Shown here piece after piece: positions 1 to 7,498 of a stretch of DNA of 39,123 bases. This DNA comes from Bacteroidia bacterium (GTDB lineage: Bacteria; Bacteroidota; Bacteroidia; 2-12-FULL-35-15). A program made the position numbers and the translations under genes. The DNA is taken from contig JAGVJJ010000019.1 of assembly GCA_020051175.1 (NCBI GenBank), positions 1 through 39,123 of the forward strand. The letters are read 5' to 3'. Numbering within the stretch: position 1 is the first letter of the stretch; each line of letters opens with the position of its first letter. The notes below the pieces were generated by a model. It was not told the origin of the DNA, did not search any database, and worked only from the letters and a program-made list of their open reading frames with translations.

Positions 1-1194
1 GTTTTTCAGGATACGGACAACGGATTTATCATTGGTGGTGAAACTACGAGTTTTGGAAATTTTGGTGGCACTTCAAATTACGAAGATTTATATTTACTCA
101 AAACAGATAGTATCGGGAATTTACTTTGGACCAAAATCATTGGTGACACAAGTAAGGATTATTGTAATGCAGTAAGAAAAACCAATGATGGAGGATTCTT
201 TTTAATTGGCAACACATATCGTTATGGGTCTATTTATGATATTCTTGTAACAAAAACCGACAGTGTAGGAAATGTACTTTGGGCAAAAACCTTTGGCGGC
301 ACGGATTTGGAATTAGGGTATTCCGGGCAGCAAACCAATGATGGGGGCTATTTAATTTGTGGAACGACCAGAAGCTATGGTAATAACACTGGGGATTTAT
401 ATTTGTTAAAAACAGATGGAAATGGAAATTTACTTTGGTCAAAAGCGATTTCTGTCATAGGTAATTCAGATGGTGCAATGGTAGGAAGCTCAGATTCTAA
501 ATCTACTTCTATTCAACAAACAACAGATGGTGGCTATATTATTTCTGGTGATAGAGATACTATAAGTGGTCCCGGACAGGATATTTTTTTAATTAAAACA
601 GATAGCATTGGTAACATTACAAAAGCAAAAATATACAATAGCGGAGGAGGAACATCATTTAAGAAATCGTATGCTGTTCTGCAAACCTATGACGAAGGAT
701 TTGTTTTAAGTGGGATTGAGTACGCTCCATCTGGAGTATTTTATTTAATTAAAACAGACTCTAACTGTAGCAGCAATTGCATAGAATATGATGTTCTAAC
801 GGCTGTAAGCATCCCTTCAACTGTAACAACAAACCCAACAGTTTTATCTGTTTCTGGTGGATCAGCTGCTACACCTACTCTGATTGTAACGAATGGCAGT
901 AGTTTTACGACTGATATGTGTGCGACTGTTGGAGTAGATGAAGTTCCAACGGAACTAAATAGCATTTTAATATATCCGAATCCTTCCACTGGAAAATTTA
1001 AAGTGGAAAGTGTCGGATTAACAATTCAGAGTATAGAGGTGTACGCTATTTGGGGAGAAAAGGTATTTCAATCTTCAAATCTTATTCAACAAAGCCAAAA
1101 TGAAATAGATATTTCTTCTTTTTCAAAAGGAATTTATTTTGTGAAATTTTATGATGGAGAGCAAACTTATGACAAAAAAATGCTTATTCAATAG
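1..1194 (+). CDS. T9SS cargo protein, 5' end outside window
   Basis: The reading frame is open from base 1, so the start lies upstream of the window; 397 codons are visible. The visible part holds degenerate repeats of about 50 residues built on a pattern like NDGGY...G...LLKTDSxGN..W.K..GG, resembling beta-propeller-type repeat proteins of Bacteroidota. The last ~80 residues form a type A T9SS sorting domain: YPNPSTGKF, then a central IEVYAIWGEKVF strand, then SKGIYFVKF and a final KKMLIQ. This domain directs export across the outer membrane and is removed or used for surface anchoring. The function of the repeat body is unknown. It converges on the next gene, which is also a T9SS cargo. Confidence 0.85.
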   Translation, partial: VFQDTDNGFIIGGETTSFGNFGGTSNYEDLYLLKTDSIGNLLWTKIIGDTSKDYCNAVRKTNDGGFFLIGNTYRYGSIYDILVTKTDSVGNVLWAKTFGGTDLELGYSGQQTNDGGYLICGTTRSYGNNTGDLYLLKTDGNGNLLWSKAISVIGNSDGAMVGSSDSKSTSIQQTTDGGYIISGDRDTISGPGQDIFLIKTDSIGNITKAKIYNSGGGTSFKKSYAVLQTYDEGFVLSGIEYAPSGVFYLIKTDSNCSSNCIEYDVLTAVSIPSTVTTNPTVLSVSGGSAATPTLIVTNGSSFTTDMCATVGVDEVPTELNSILIYPNPSTGKFKVESVGLTIQSIEVYAIWGEKVFQSSNLIQQSQNEIDISSFSKGIYFVKFYDGEQTYDKKMLIQ

Positions 1195-1272
1195 TTTGAT
1201 TTTAAAGCTATAAAGCAAATTTTTAAATAATTGTATTATAAAAATTCTGTAACAACTGAAACTACTTACGAT

Positions 1273-2136
1273 TTATTCTTTTGTAATTACAATTTTATAA
1301 CAATTCCTACTTTCCTTGTTTGTCGCTACAACTGTATAAATTCCTTGAATTAATTCGTTAATGTTAACTATAGTATTGCAATCCGATTTTGTTGCTAAAA
1401 CAAGTTTACCAAACATATCAAATAATTCAATATTTGTTTGATATGTTATGTTTGTAAGGTTTAATTTGTCTTTAACAGGATTAGGGTACAAAATTATGTC
1501 ATTTTTTGTTTTTTTCTTTTCATTTATTGATACAGGTACTGTAGGGTCTGACACCCCGCAAATTAGAGTGCCTTTCCTGTAATAGAACATTTGCCTTTGT
1601 ACGTTCACATAGTCTAAAGGGTCAGAATTATTATGAAAATCTCTTACCACCCCCAAACCTTTTCCATAAATAAAGTTATATTGCTGTCCCTCAAAACAGC
1701 AGGCAATACAACTATTGTACTCATAAACTTCACTGCCGCAATGTTGAGCCGAATAATATAAAGTGTCGTGAAAAAAATTACAGCTATCTACTACTGGGTT
1801 GCTTTGGAAGTTAATTAACGAATCTAAGCTTGTATAAAAAATGGAATCTTCCCCAATAGAATAGGTGTAAACTAAATGAGGAGGGCTAGTTGTCATATCC
1901 GGTACTGACGTATAATTATCATAATGAAAAGAATAAAATACGGTGTCATTATTAGCTGAAAAATGTTTTCCCATAATTTTAATCCTAACTGCATTTGGTG
2001 GAACGCCACTATAATCTTTAGATTGAAATTCATCATTAATATTAAAATCAAAGACTTCTCCAATTGTCAACATATTTTGACCTTTAACAATAATCAAGTG
2101 AAAATTTAGCAAAAATAAAAGTGAAATTTTTTTCAT
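1273..2136 (-). CDS. Secreted T9SS sorting-domain protein
   Basis: 287 residues if started at the ATG at 2136, which gives a clean signal peptide (MKKISLLFLLNFHLIIVKGQ). A longer start at 2169 is possible but it would sit on top of a likely -7 promoter element (2167-2174), which argues for the shorter form. The middle carries several Cys residues (YNSCIACCFEG region) of unknown role and no domain I recognise. The C-terminus is a T9SS type A sorting domain: LYPNPVKDKLNL, IELFDMFGKLV, then QGIYTVVATN. Exported or surface protein of unknown function. Confidence 0.8.
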   Translation of the reverse strand: MKKISLLFLLNFHLIIVKGQNMLTIGEVFDFNINDEFQSKDYSGVPPNAVRIKIMGKHFSANNDTVFYSFHYDNYTSVPDMTTSPPHLVYTYSIGEDSIFYTSLDSLINFQSNPVVDSCNFFHDTLYYSAQHCGSEVYEYNSCIACCFEGQQYNFIYGKGLGVVRDFHNNSDPLDYVNVQRQMFYYRKGTLICGVSDPTVPVSINEKKKTKNDIILYPNPVKDKLNLTNITYQTNIELFDMFGKLVLATKSDCNTIVNINELIQGIYTVVATNKESRNCYKIVITKE

Positions 2137-2166
2137 AAAATAAATTGAATCTGTCTTTGTTTTTTT

Positions 2167-2174
2167 CAAAAGTA
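2167..2174 (-). promoter_or_regulatory. -7 element, TACTTTTG (minus strand)
   Basis: The minus strand reads TACTTTTG, matching the Bacteroidota TAnnTTTG consensus. A TTTG lies 24 nt further upstream, slightly long for a -33 element. A start near 2160 would give a leader of about 25 nt to the ATG at 2136. Confidence 0.45.
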
Positions 2175-2650
2175 AGCTATTTGTAAATACCCTAATGTCA
2201 AAACATCGCCTTTTTAAGGATTTGCAGAATTCTTTTTAAGCTCCTTAAATTCCCAGCCAGATACCAAAACTAAACGCTTTCATAGGCTACACAATCTACT
2301 TTAACAACAATAATCCGTCAAATTTTATTACCCCAAAAATGTCAAATATTTTTATTATACTTGCAATGTAATTCTTTGAAATGTTTTTGGAAACAAAAGG
2401 CTAACAAAAAGTAGCTAAGACTAAAGGAAGCGGAATCTATTCCTAAAATAGATTTAGGTTCTTTTGCAGCATAAATGTTACCTAATTGTTACTCACGTCT
2501 TCACAATCTCCTTGAGAAGCCCCTATAATAGGCCGGAGTGATAAATTTGAAATTAAGAGCCTGTTTAAATTTCATTTCTTTGGCGCCATCAAACATTCGA
2601 AATAAATCTTTAAACTGGACCAAAGAGTGCTTTACAAAAAAATCAGTCTT
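2175..2650. other. Intergenic region without a gene
   Basis: About 475 bases between divergent T9SS cargo genes. No ORF with a plausible start or recognisable product is seen. It is AT-rich with no clear repeat array; it presumably holds the promoter of the gene at 2651, but no good TAnnTTTG element could be assigned with confidence. Confidence 0.5.
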
Positions 2651-4351
2651 ATGAAAAAAAATATACTTCTTCTATACATTTTAACGTGTTTCTTGTCTTT
2701 TCGTTCGTATTCCCAAAACTGGGCCTGGGCCAAAGGTGCGGGAGGGAACCAGAAAGTAGAATCGTATGCCATTGCTATTGACAGTGCCGGCAACAGCTAT
2801 GTAACAGGTTGGTTTGAAGCCAATCTTGAATTTGGCTCTACAACGCTTAACGCCACTGTGGGGAGCAATGTTTACGCAAGTGACATTTTTGTAGCCAAAT
2901 ACGACAGGGACGGAAATTTCGTGTGGGCGAGGCGTGCAGGGGGTACTAATTATGACTATGGGAATGGTATTGCTACAGACCCATCGGGAAATGTTTATGT
3001 AACAGGACTTTTTATAGGTACCGCTACTTTTGGCTCACTCAGCATCACCAGCACCACAGTGGATTATGATGTATTCATTGCTAAATACGATCCCAACGGT
3101 AATGTGCTGTGGGTGAATAAAGGAGGCGGTTCTGTTTGGGACGTGGGCAATGCTGTTACTACCGACCATATGGGCAACTGCTACATTACAGGAGGTTACA
3201 GGAACACAGCAACGTTTGGAACCACCTCGTTTACAAGTGCCGGAAACTACGATATTTTTGTTGCAAAATATGACACCAACGGAAACTTTGTATGGGCTAA
3301 AAGTGCTGGTGGCACAGGCGATGACAGAGGACAAAGCATCAGCGTGGATGCATCAGGCAACAGCTACCTGACAGGATTTTTTAAAGGGACCATGACCGTT
3401 GCAACCAGCACCATAACAAGCGCAGGAAACAGCGATATTTTTCTTATGAAGTACAATGCTGCGGGCACGCCCCAATGGGCCAAGAGAGCCGGTGGAACGG
3501 ATGCCGATGAAGGAAATTCCATAAAAGTTCAGCCATCAGGAAACCTATATGTTACAGGATATTTTACTGATACTGCAACATTTGGAACTACCACTGTAAA
3601 CGGCTATGGCAATGCGGATATTTTTGTTGGCAAATTTGACTTTAAAGGCGATCTTATCTGGGTAAAAAAATACGGTGGGCTGCAGAATGACAAAGGATAT
3701 GGTATCAGCCTGGATACATTCAGCAATGTGTTTGTTACCGGCTCTTTCTGGGGCACAGGGCAATTCGATACCATTTCATTGGCAAGCAGCAACCAGGATG
3801 ACGCTTTTGTTGCGGGAATCAACAATACCGGCACTACCAAATGGGTGCTCAAAGGGGGCGGTGTGAATATTGATGTGAGCAGAGGCATTGCATCCAACAG
3901 CTATGGAAGGTGCTATATCACTGGTTTTTATAGTGGCTCTGCGATGTTTGACACACTGAGTATAAGTGGTGTTAACGATAATGATTTATTTGTTGCAAAA
4001 ATTGACAGCACTTTTCTTTATGACAGTATTCCGTTTGTAGATGATACTGTGCCTATTATTACGGGGGGGGCTTATGAACTGCAAAACAGTTCTGTGTTGA
4101 TGGCTTATCCCAATCCTTTTACAGAGGAACTAACGCTTTATCTTGAATCGGCTTCAGAAATGGAACGCATTGAGATGTATGATGTATTGGGGAAGTCTGT
4201 TCTTGAACAGATTACAGTGAGCCGAATCCAAAGTGCTGCTGTTCAGAAGCGGGCTGTAATTGATGGTTCTGGATTAAATAATGGGGTTTATTTTGTGAAA
4301 GTGTTTTCGGGCGGAAATGTTTATTCTGCGAGGTTGGTGTTGGTGAGGTAA
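2651..4351 (+). CDS. SBBP-type beta-propeller repeat protein, T9SS-exported
   Basis: 566 residues from the ATG at 2651, chosen because it directly begins a signal peptide (MKKNILLLYILTCFLSFRSYSQ); an ATG 24 bases upstream would add MLYKKISL. The body holds seven or eight repeats of about 60 residues with the pattern GNxYVTGxFxGTxxFG...DIFVAKYDxxGNxxWAKxAGG, typical of the SBBP beta-propeller repeat. The C-terminus is a T9SS type A sorting domain (AYPNPFTEELTL, IEMYDVLGKSVL, NGVYFVKVFSGG). Predicted to be a surface or released propeller, perhaps for binding or adhesion; no catalytic motif is seen. It lies next to two other T9SS cargo genes. Confidence 0.87.
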   Translation: MKKNILLLYILTCFLSFRSYSQNWAWAKGAGGNQKVESYAIAIDSAGNSYVTGWFEANLEFGSTTLNATVGSNVYASDIFVAKYDRDGNFVWARRAGGTNYDYGNGIATDPSGNVYVTGLFIGTATFGSLSITSTTVDYDVFIAKYDPNGNVLWVNKGGGSVWDVGNAVTTDHMGNCYITGGYRNTATFGTTSFTSAGNYDIFVAKYDTNGNFVWAKSAGGTGDDRGQSISVDASGNSYLTGFFKGTMTVATSTITSAGNSDIFLMKYNAAGTPQWAKRAGGTDADEGNSIKVQPSGNLYVTGYFTDTATFGTTTVNGYGNADIFVGKFDFKGDLIWVKKYGGLQNDKGYGISLDTFSNVFVTGSFWGTGQFDTISLASSNQDDAFVAGINNTGTTKWVLKGGGVNIDVSRGIASNSYGRCYITGFYSGSAMFDTLSISGVNDNDLFVAKIDSTFLYDSIPFVDDTVPIITGGAYELQNSSVLMAYPNPFTEELTLYLESASEMERIEMYDVLGKSVLEQITVSRIQSAAVQKRAVIDGSGLNNGVYFVKVFSGGNVYSARLVLVR

Positions 4352-4449
4352 GTATTAGTAGAATAGTTAAATTAAGGTGAGCGTTTACCTTTTCCTCACC
4401 TCATTGAACTTTTCGAGGAGGGTAGGGCTTCTTAAGTACTGTGTGTTTC

Positions 4450-4498
4450 CTTTTTTCATTGATGAAAAAAGTAACAAAAATCCCGATAGCTATCGGGA
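4450..4498. repeat. Palindromic intergenic repeat
   Basis: Two perfect inverted repeats lie almost side by side: a 22-bp one (4450-4471, arms cttttttcat and atgaaaaaag) and an 18-bp palindrome at 4481-4498 (tcccgatagctatcggga). Palindromes of this CCCGATAGCTATCGGG type are, from memory, over-represented between genes in Bacteroidota. The pair could also end transcription from both sides, since the flanking genes converge here. Confidence 0.6.
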
Positions 4499-4584
4499 CA
4501 AGAAAAAACGATTTCTGTACACACCGGAGGGGGCCCTATGGGTAAAGGATACGGCATGCGTGAAAATATGGGTACCGTTTCTGC

Positions 4585-4845
4585 CTACTCGGTAACCTGC
4601 TCCTTTGAAGGTGGGGCTTCCTGCTCCTTTTCCTTTTCTCCAAATTCAATAATGATGAACATTACGAGCAATATAAGCAGGAGGATAATAAATACCCTGC
4701 GGTATTTAAAGCGGTGCATGGGGGTTTTATGCAAGGGCTTTGTAGCCAGCTGATAGTTGTACATCAGCTTTTTAAAGTCCTTGTGTTTATTAATCCGCTC
4801 GTCAGGCAGTTCAGATGGATCAATATTGAATTTTATATCAGTCAT
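4585..4845 (-). CDS. Small single-pass membrane protein behind an ECF sigma factor
   Basis: 86 residues. Residues 1-47 are polar and basic. One strongly hydrophobic segment (VFIILLLILLVMFIIIEF, about residues 50-68) is followed by a short, charged, Glu-rich tail. There is no signal peptidase site. The gene starts 48 bases after the stop of the ECF sigma factor on the same strand, so the two are probably co-transcribed. This position and size would suit a small membrane anti-sigma or sigma-associated protein, but no zinc-finger or other known anti-sigma motif is visible, so the role is an inference. I recognise no family. Confidence 0.7.
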   Translation of the reverse strand: MTDIKFNIDPSELPDERINKHKDFKKLMYNYQLATKPLHKTPMHRFKYRRVFIILLLILLVMFIIIEFGEKEKEQEAPPSKEQVTE

Positions 4846-4893
4846 TACTATTTTTAGCTATTAGCGCTTATCTATTCTCTACATATTTTGTGC

Positions 4894-5457
4894 CTATATC
4901 TTTTTTTGCAGCAGCTTTTTGAGCTTATCCAGTATACGGTATACCCTTACTTTTGCATTACTTTCCGTAATTCCCACAATACCTGCTACTTCGGCAAAAG
5001 GCCTTTTTTCAAAAAAACGAAGCTCTATGATTTGGATGTCTTCCAGCTCAAGTTGCTTTAATGCCTGAAGCATCTGCTGCTGCGCATGGGAAGTGTCCTC
5101 TTCCTGGGCATCGTGAATCATTTGTCCGATGCTGCTTTGCTCAATGCTTACCACCCTTGCTGCATCATTCTTTCTGAAGTACATGTTCAGCTCATTAAAA
5201 GCTATCCGGAAAAGCCAGGCAGAGAAAGGCACCCCTTTGTACTCATATTTCCTGATGTTTATCAGCGCTTTTAAAAACACCTGTGATGTGATATCGGCTG
5301 TTAAATCCTCATCGTTTGTTCTTCGATGGATAAAAACGAAAATGGACTTATAGTATTTTTCATACAAAACGTTGAAACGTGCAGGATCGGCCTTAGCGGC
5401 TTCCACCTGCAGCATTTCCTGCTTTAATTCGCTATCGTTTTTATGAAATGTATTCAA
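4894..5457 (-). CDS. ECF-type RNA polymerase sigma-70 factor
   Basis: 187 residues, the usual size for an ECF factor. Region 2 spans roughly residues 25-95 (YEKYYKSIFVFIHRR, then DLTADITSQVFLKAL and FSAWLFRIAFNELNMYFRK, matching the -10 melting and core-binding helices). Region 4 is about residues 130-185 (LELEDIQIIELRFFEKRPFAEVAGIVGITESNAKVRVYR), with a helix-turn-helix for -35 recognition. It should direct RNA polymerase to a small set of promoters. The next gene on the same strand is a small membrane protein; a classical anti-sigma with a cytoplasmic zinc domain is not seen here. Confidence 0.93.
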   Translation of the reverse strand: MNTFHKNDSELKQEMLQVEAAKADPARFNVLYEKYYKSIFVFIHRRTNDEDLTADITSQVFLKALINIRKYEYKGVPFSAWLFRIAFNELNMYFRKNDAARVVSIEQSSIGQMIHDAQEEDTSHAQQQMLQALKQLELEDIQIIELRFFEKRPFAEVAGIVGITESNAKVRVYRILDKLKKLLQKKI

Positions 5458-5501
5458 TGTTATACGAATAGTAGTTTAAAATGATAATGCGGTAAAGTTA
5501 A

Positions 5502-5509
5502 AAAAGATA
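5502..5509 (-). promoter_or_regulatory. Possible -7 element for the sigma factor gene
   Basis: The minus strand reads TATCTTTT, one base from TAnnTTTG, about 45 bases upstream of the sigma-factor ATG. No convincing -33 TTG was fixed. Confidence 0.3.
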
Positions 5510-5747
5510 CAACAGCTGTAGATTTTTTTGGAGAATATTGTATTTTCAAATAAAGAAGTTTCTAAAGAGAATCACTGTTACGACTCAAAAGATGCCTCTC
5601 TCCGCTCGGCATGACAGAATACAATAAATAAATTGTGCCTGTAAGTATCTTTCTGCCGCCACTCTTCCATTCCAGCTCTCAATGCCCCTCAACATTGCTT
5701 TTTTCTCTGGCAAAAAGATACAAACAGGCAGTATTGTTAAATCGTTC

Positions 5748-7343
5748 TTAGTTTATCTTCATAGATAAAGGGCTCAGGGATACTGTATTACCATCAGGAC
5801 CTACTGCTTTAATATTTTCAAACCTTATCCTTTCATTCTTTTTTAGCTTTTTAAATACAGCAAGCATCTCTGGTGTTATTACATTACCTGTGCCGTTTAT
5901 TGAAAGCTGCATCCCTTGCGAAGGATAAACCATTTCAAAAGAAGTAACTTTGCAAACAACACTAAATTCAAAATTTTCATAGTCAGCAAAAATCCCCCTT
6001 GTGGTTTGCAGTTCAGACAAGGTTATCGATGTCCTGCCAACAACTCCCGCAAATTTGGGTTTAGGATCAGGAATACGTTTTACCCTAAATGACATTGTTC
6101 CCATGTTTCTTCTTTCCCCACTTTCCATTGTTGCAGTTACGCTTACATCAACGGTTTTACCACCTTTAACGTTTACTATATATTTTCCATCACCTGCATT
6201 TTTTAAAGTCGCATTTGTTGCTGAAACAGATAAACGCTCATTTGGAATGCCCGGAACTGAAACTGAAATTGGGTTATCCAAACCTAAGTAAACCACGTTC
6301 ATTTTGTCGGCAGCGACTGTTAATGCGGGTCGCGCAACAATGTATTCTGATTTGAAAGGGAAAGTCACTTCTTTGCCCTGCGGAGACTTCATTTTAACGG
6401 TTCCTGCGTAGCTCACTATCCCTTCCCTGGATGTTTTAACAGAATATTTACCTAATCCGTTTTCCACATTAATGGCTGCTGGAGTACCGTCATAATCTTT
6501 CTTTGCCTCATTGTAGTTCCCAACAACTATTTCGGGACTCCTTGTTTTGCTGAATGCCGCAAGAAACACATCTGCTTTATATTCTTCGCCAAGCAACACA
6601 TAATTGCTTTGTGGGATTACTTTTGCAGCAATGGTATCAAACTTCATCACTTCTGTATCTATCTGTTTCAGAAGGTAATCCACAACAACCGACTCCGCAT
6701 TTTTTACATCATTCTTAAATTTCGACAGGATGGTGATGCTCGCAACAAGCGGACGATGATAGAAGTTGTACATTTCCCAGTTTTCATTGGTAGCGCTGCT
6801 TTCAGGATCACTTGTATCTATATCTAATTTAACGGATGCCCTGTCTTTAGGAGCAATACAAGCAGTCAGCTGCTCGCGGTATTCGATCAATTTATTTTTA
6901 AGCGTCCTTGAAAGCCCTGCAGAACCATCTTCCGATTCTCCAATTAAAATATTTGTAGGGATATCATAGTTGTCCTTACTTTTGATATTGGCCATTTGCA
7001 GGGTATCAGCCACACCTTCGGCAACCTTATCTGTTTTGACAACAAGCTCTTTTTGCAGTTTATCAATATACTCTGTAAGTTCGGTGGCATTTTTCTTGAT
7101 TTTTTGAGCTAACTCCCAGTTGGGTGCTACCTTCACGGGGTCAATGCTCTTTGCCAAATCGAATGAGGCATAGAGAACTTCGTTACGAGTACTGAAATTC
7201 TCGTTGGTAGTCTCAAGCCCTTTGTTTACTACTATAAATGCATCCAGAATATCTTTTGAAACATTCAATGCTAATAATGCGGTAAGTACAAGATACATCA
7301 TACCGATCATTTTCTGGCGGGGGGTGTCTTTTCCTGATGACAT
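5748..7343 (-). CDS. gldM: GldM-family protein (gliding motility / T9SS motor)
   Basis: 531 residues, about the usual GldM length. It opens with the family hallmark SSGKDTPRQKMIGMMYLVLTALLALNVSKDILDAF: a short cytoplasmic head and a single transmembrane helix (about residues 11-30), which in GldM packs against GldL to form the proton-driven T9SS motor. The long rest is periplasmic and beta-rich (D1-D4 domains in GldM), ending in the region QGMQLSINGTGNVITPEMLAVFKKLKKNERIRFENIKAVGPDG. In most Bacteroidota gldM sits inside gldK-L-M-N; here both neighbours are unrelated, so this may be a second, orphan copy. The symbol is by family, and equivalence to the motor gene is uncertain. Confidence 0.85.
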   Translation of the reverse strand: MSSGKDTPRQKMIGMMYLVLTALLALNVSKDILDAFIVVNKGLETTNENFSTRNEVLYASFDLAKSIDPVKVAPNWELAQKIKKNATELTEYIDKLQKELVVKTDKVAEGVADTLQMANIKSKDNYDIPTNILIGESEDGSAGLSRTLKNKLIEYREQLTACIAPKDRASVKLDIDTSDPESSATNENWEMYNFYHRPLVASITILSKFKNDVKNAESVVVDYLLKQIDTEVMKFDTIAAKVIPQSNYVLLGEEYKADVFLAAFSKTRSPEIVVGNYNEAKKDYDGTPAAINVENGLGKYSVKTSREGIVSYAGTVKMKSPQGKEVTFPFKSEYIVARPALTVAADKMNVVYLGLDNPISVSVPGIPNERLSVSATNATLKNAGDGKYIVNVKGGKTVDVSVTATMESGERRNMGTMSFRVKRIPDPKPKFAGVVGRTSITLSELQTTRGIFADYENFEFSVVCKVTSFEMVYPSQGMQLSINGTGNVITPEMLAVFKKLKKNERIRFENIKAVGPDGNTVSLSPLSMKIN

Positions 7344-7408
7344 GGCTGTTAAGATTAATGGGTGAATACTTTTATTTGGTATTTACCCTCCTAATGCAGG
7401 GACACATG

Positions 7409-7416
7409 AAAAGATA
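7409..7416 (-). promoter_or_regulatory. Possible -7 element upstream of gldM-like gene
   Basis: The minus strand reads TATCTTTT, close to TAnnTTTG, about 65 bases before the ATG. An AGGAGGG lies in the leader (minus strand, about 40 bases upstream of the ATG), too far to serve that start. Confidence 0.3.
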
Positions 7417-7498
7417 CACAGACTATAAAAAAATATTTGCACTGATGTTTTTCAACACAGAGCTCACAGATTAAACAGAGTTTCGCAGAGAGATTTTC

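Noticed and set aside
1195..1272. AT-rich inverted bases between the first two genes as a terminator
   Set aside because: Pairing is only A-T and imperfect, so a stable stem is doubtful.
2555..2590. Bases like a Bacteroidota IS end (gagcctgtttaaatttc)
   Set aside because: No transposase, matching opposite end or target duplication is seen nearby; too short to call.
4377..4753. Two short overlapping plus-strand frames
   Set aside because: They cross the palindromic repeat and overlap the small membrane protein on the other strand; nothing supports translation.
7441..7498. Degenerate phrase like acacagag...acagagtttcgcagagag upstream of gldM
   Set aside because: Looks like common low-complexity intergenic sequence; no array or pairing.
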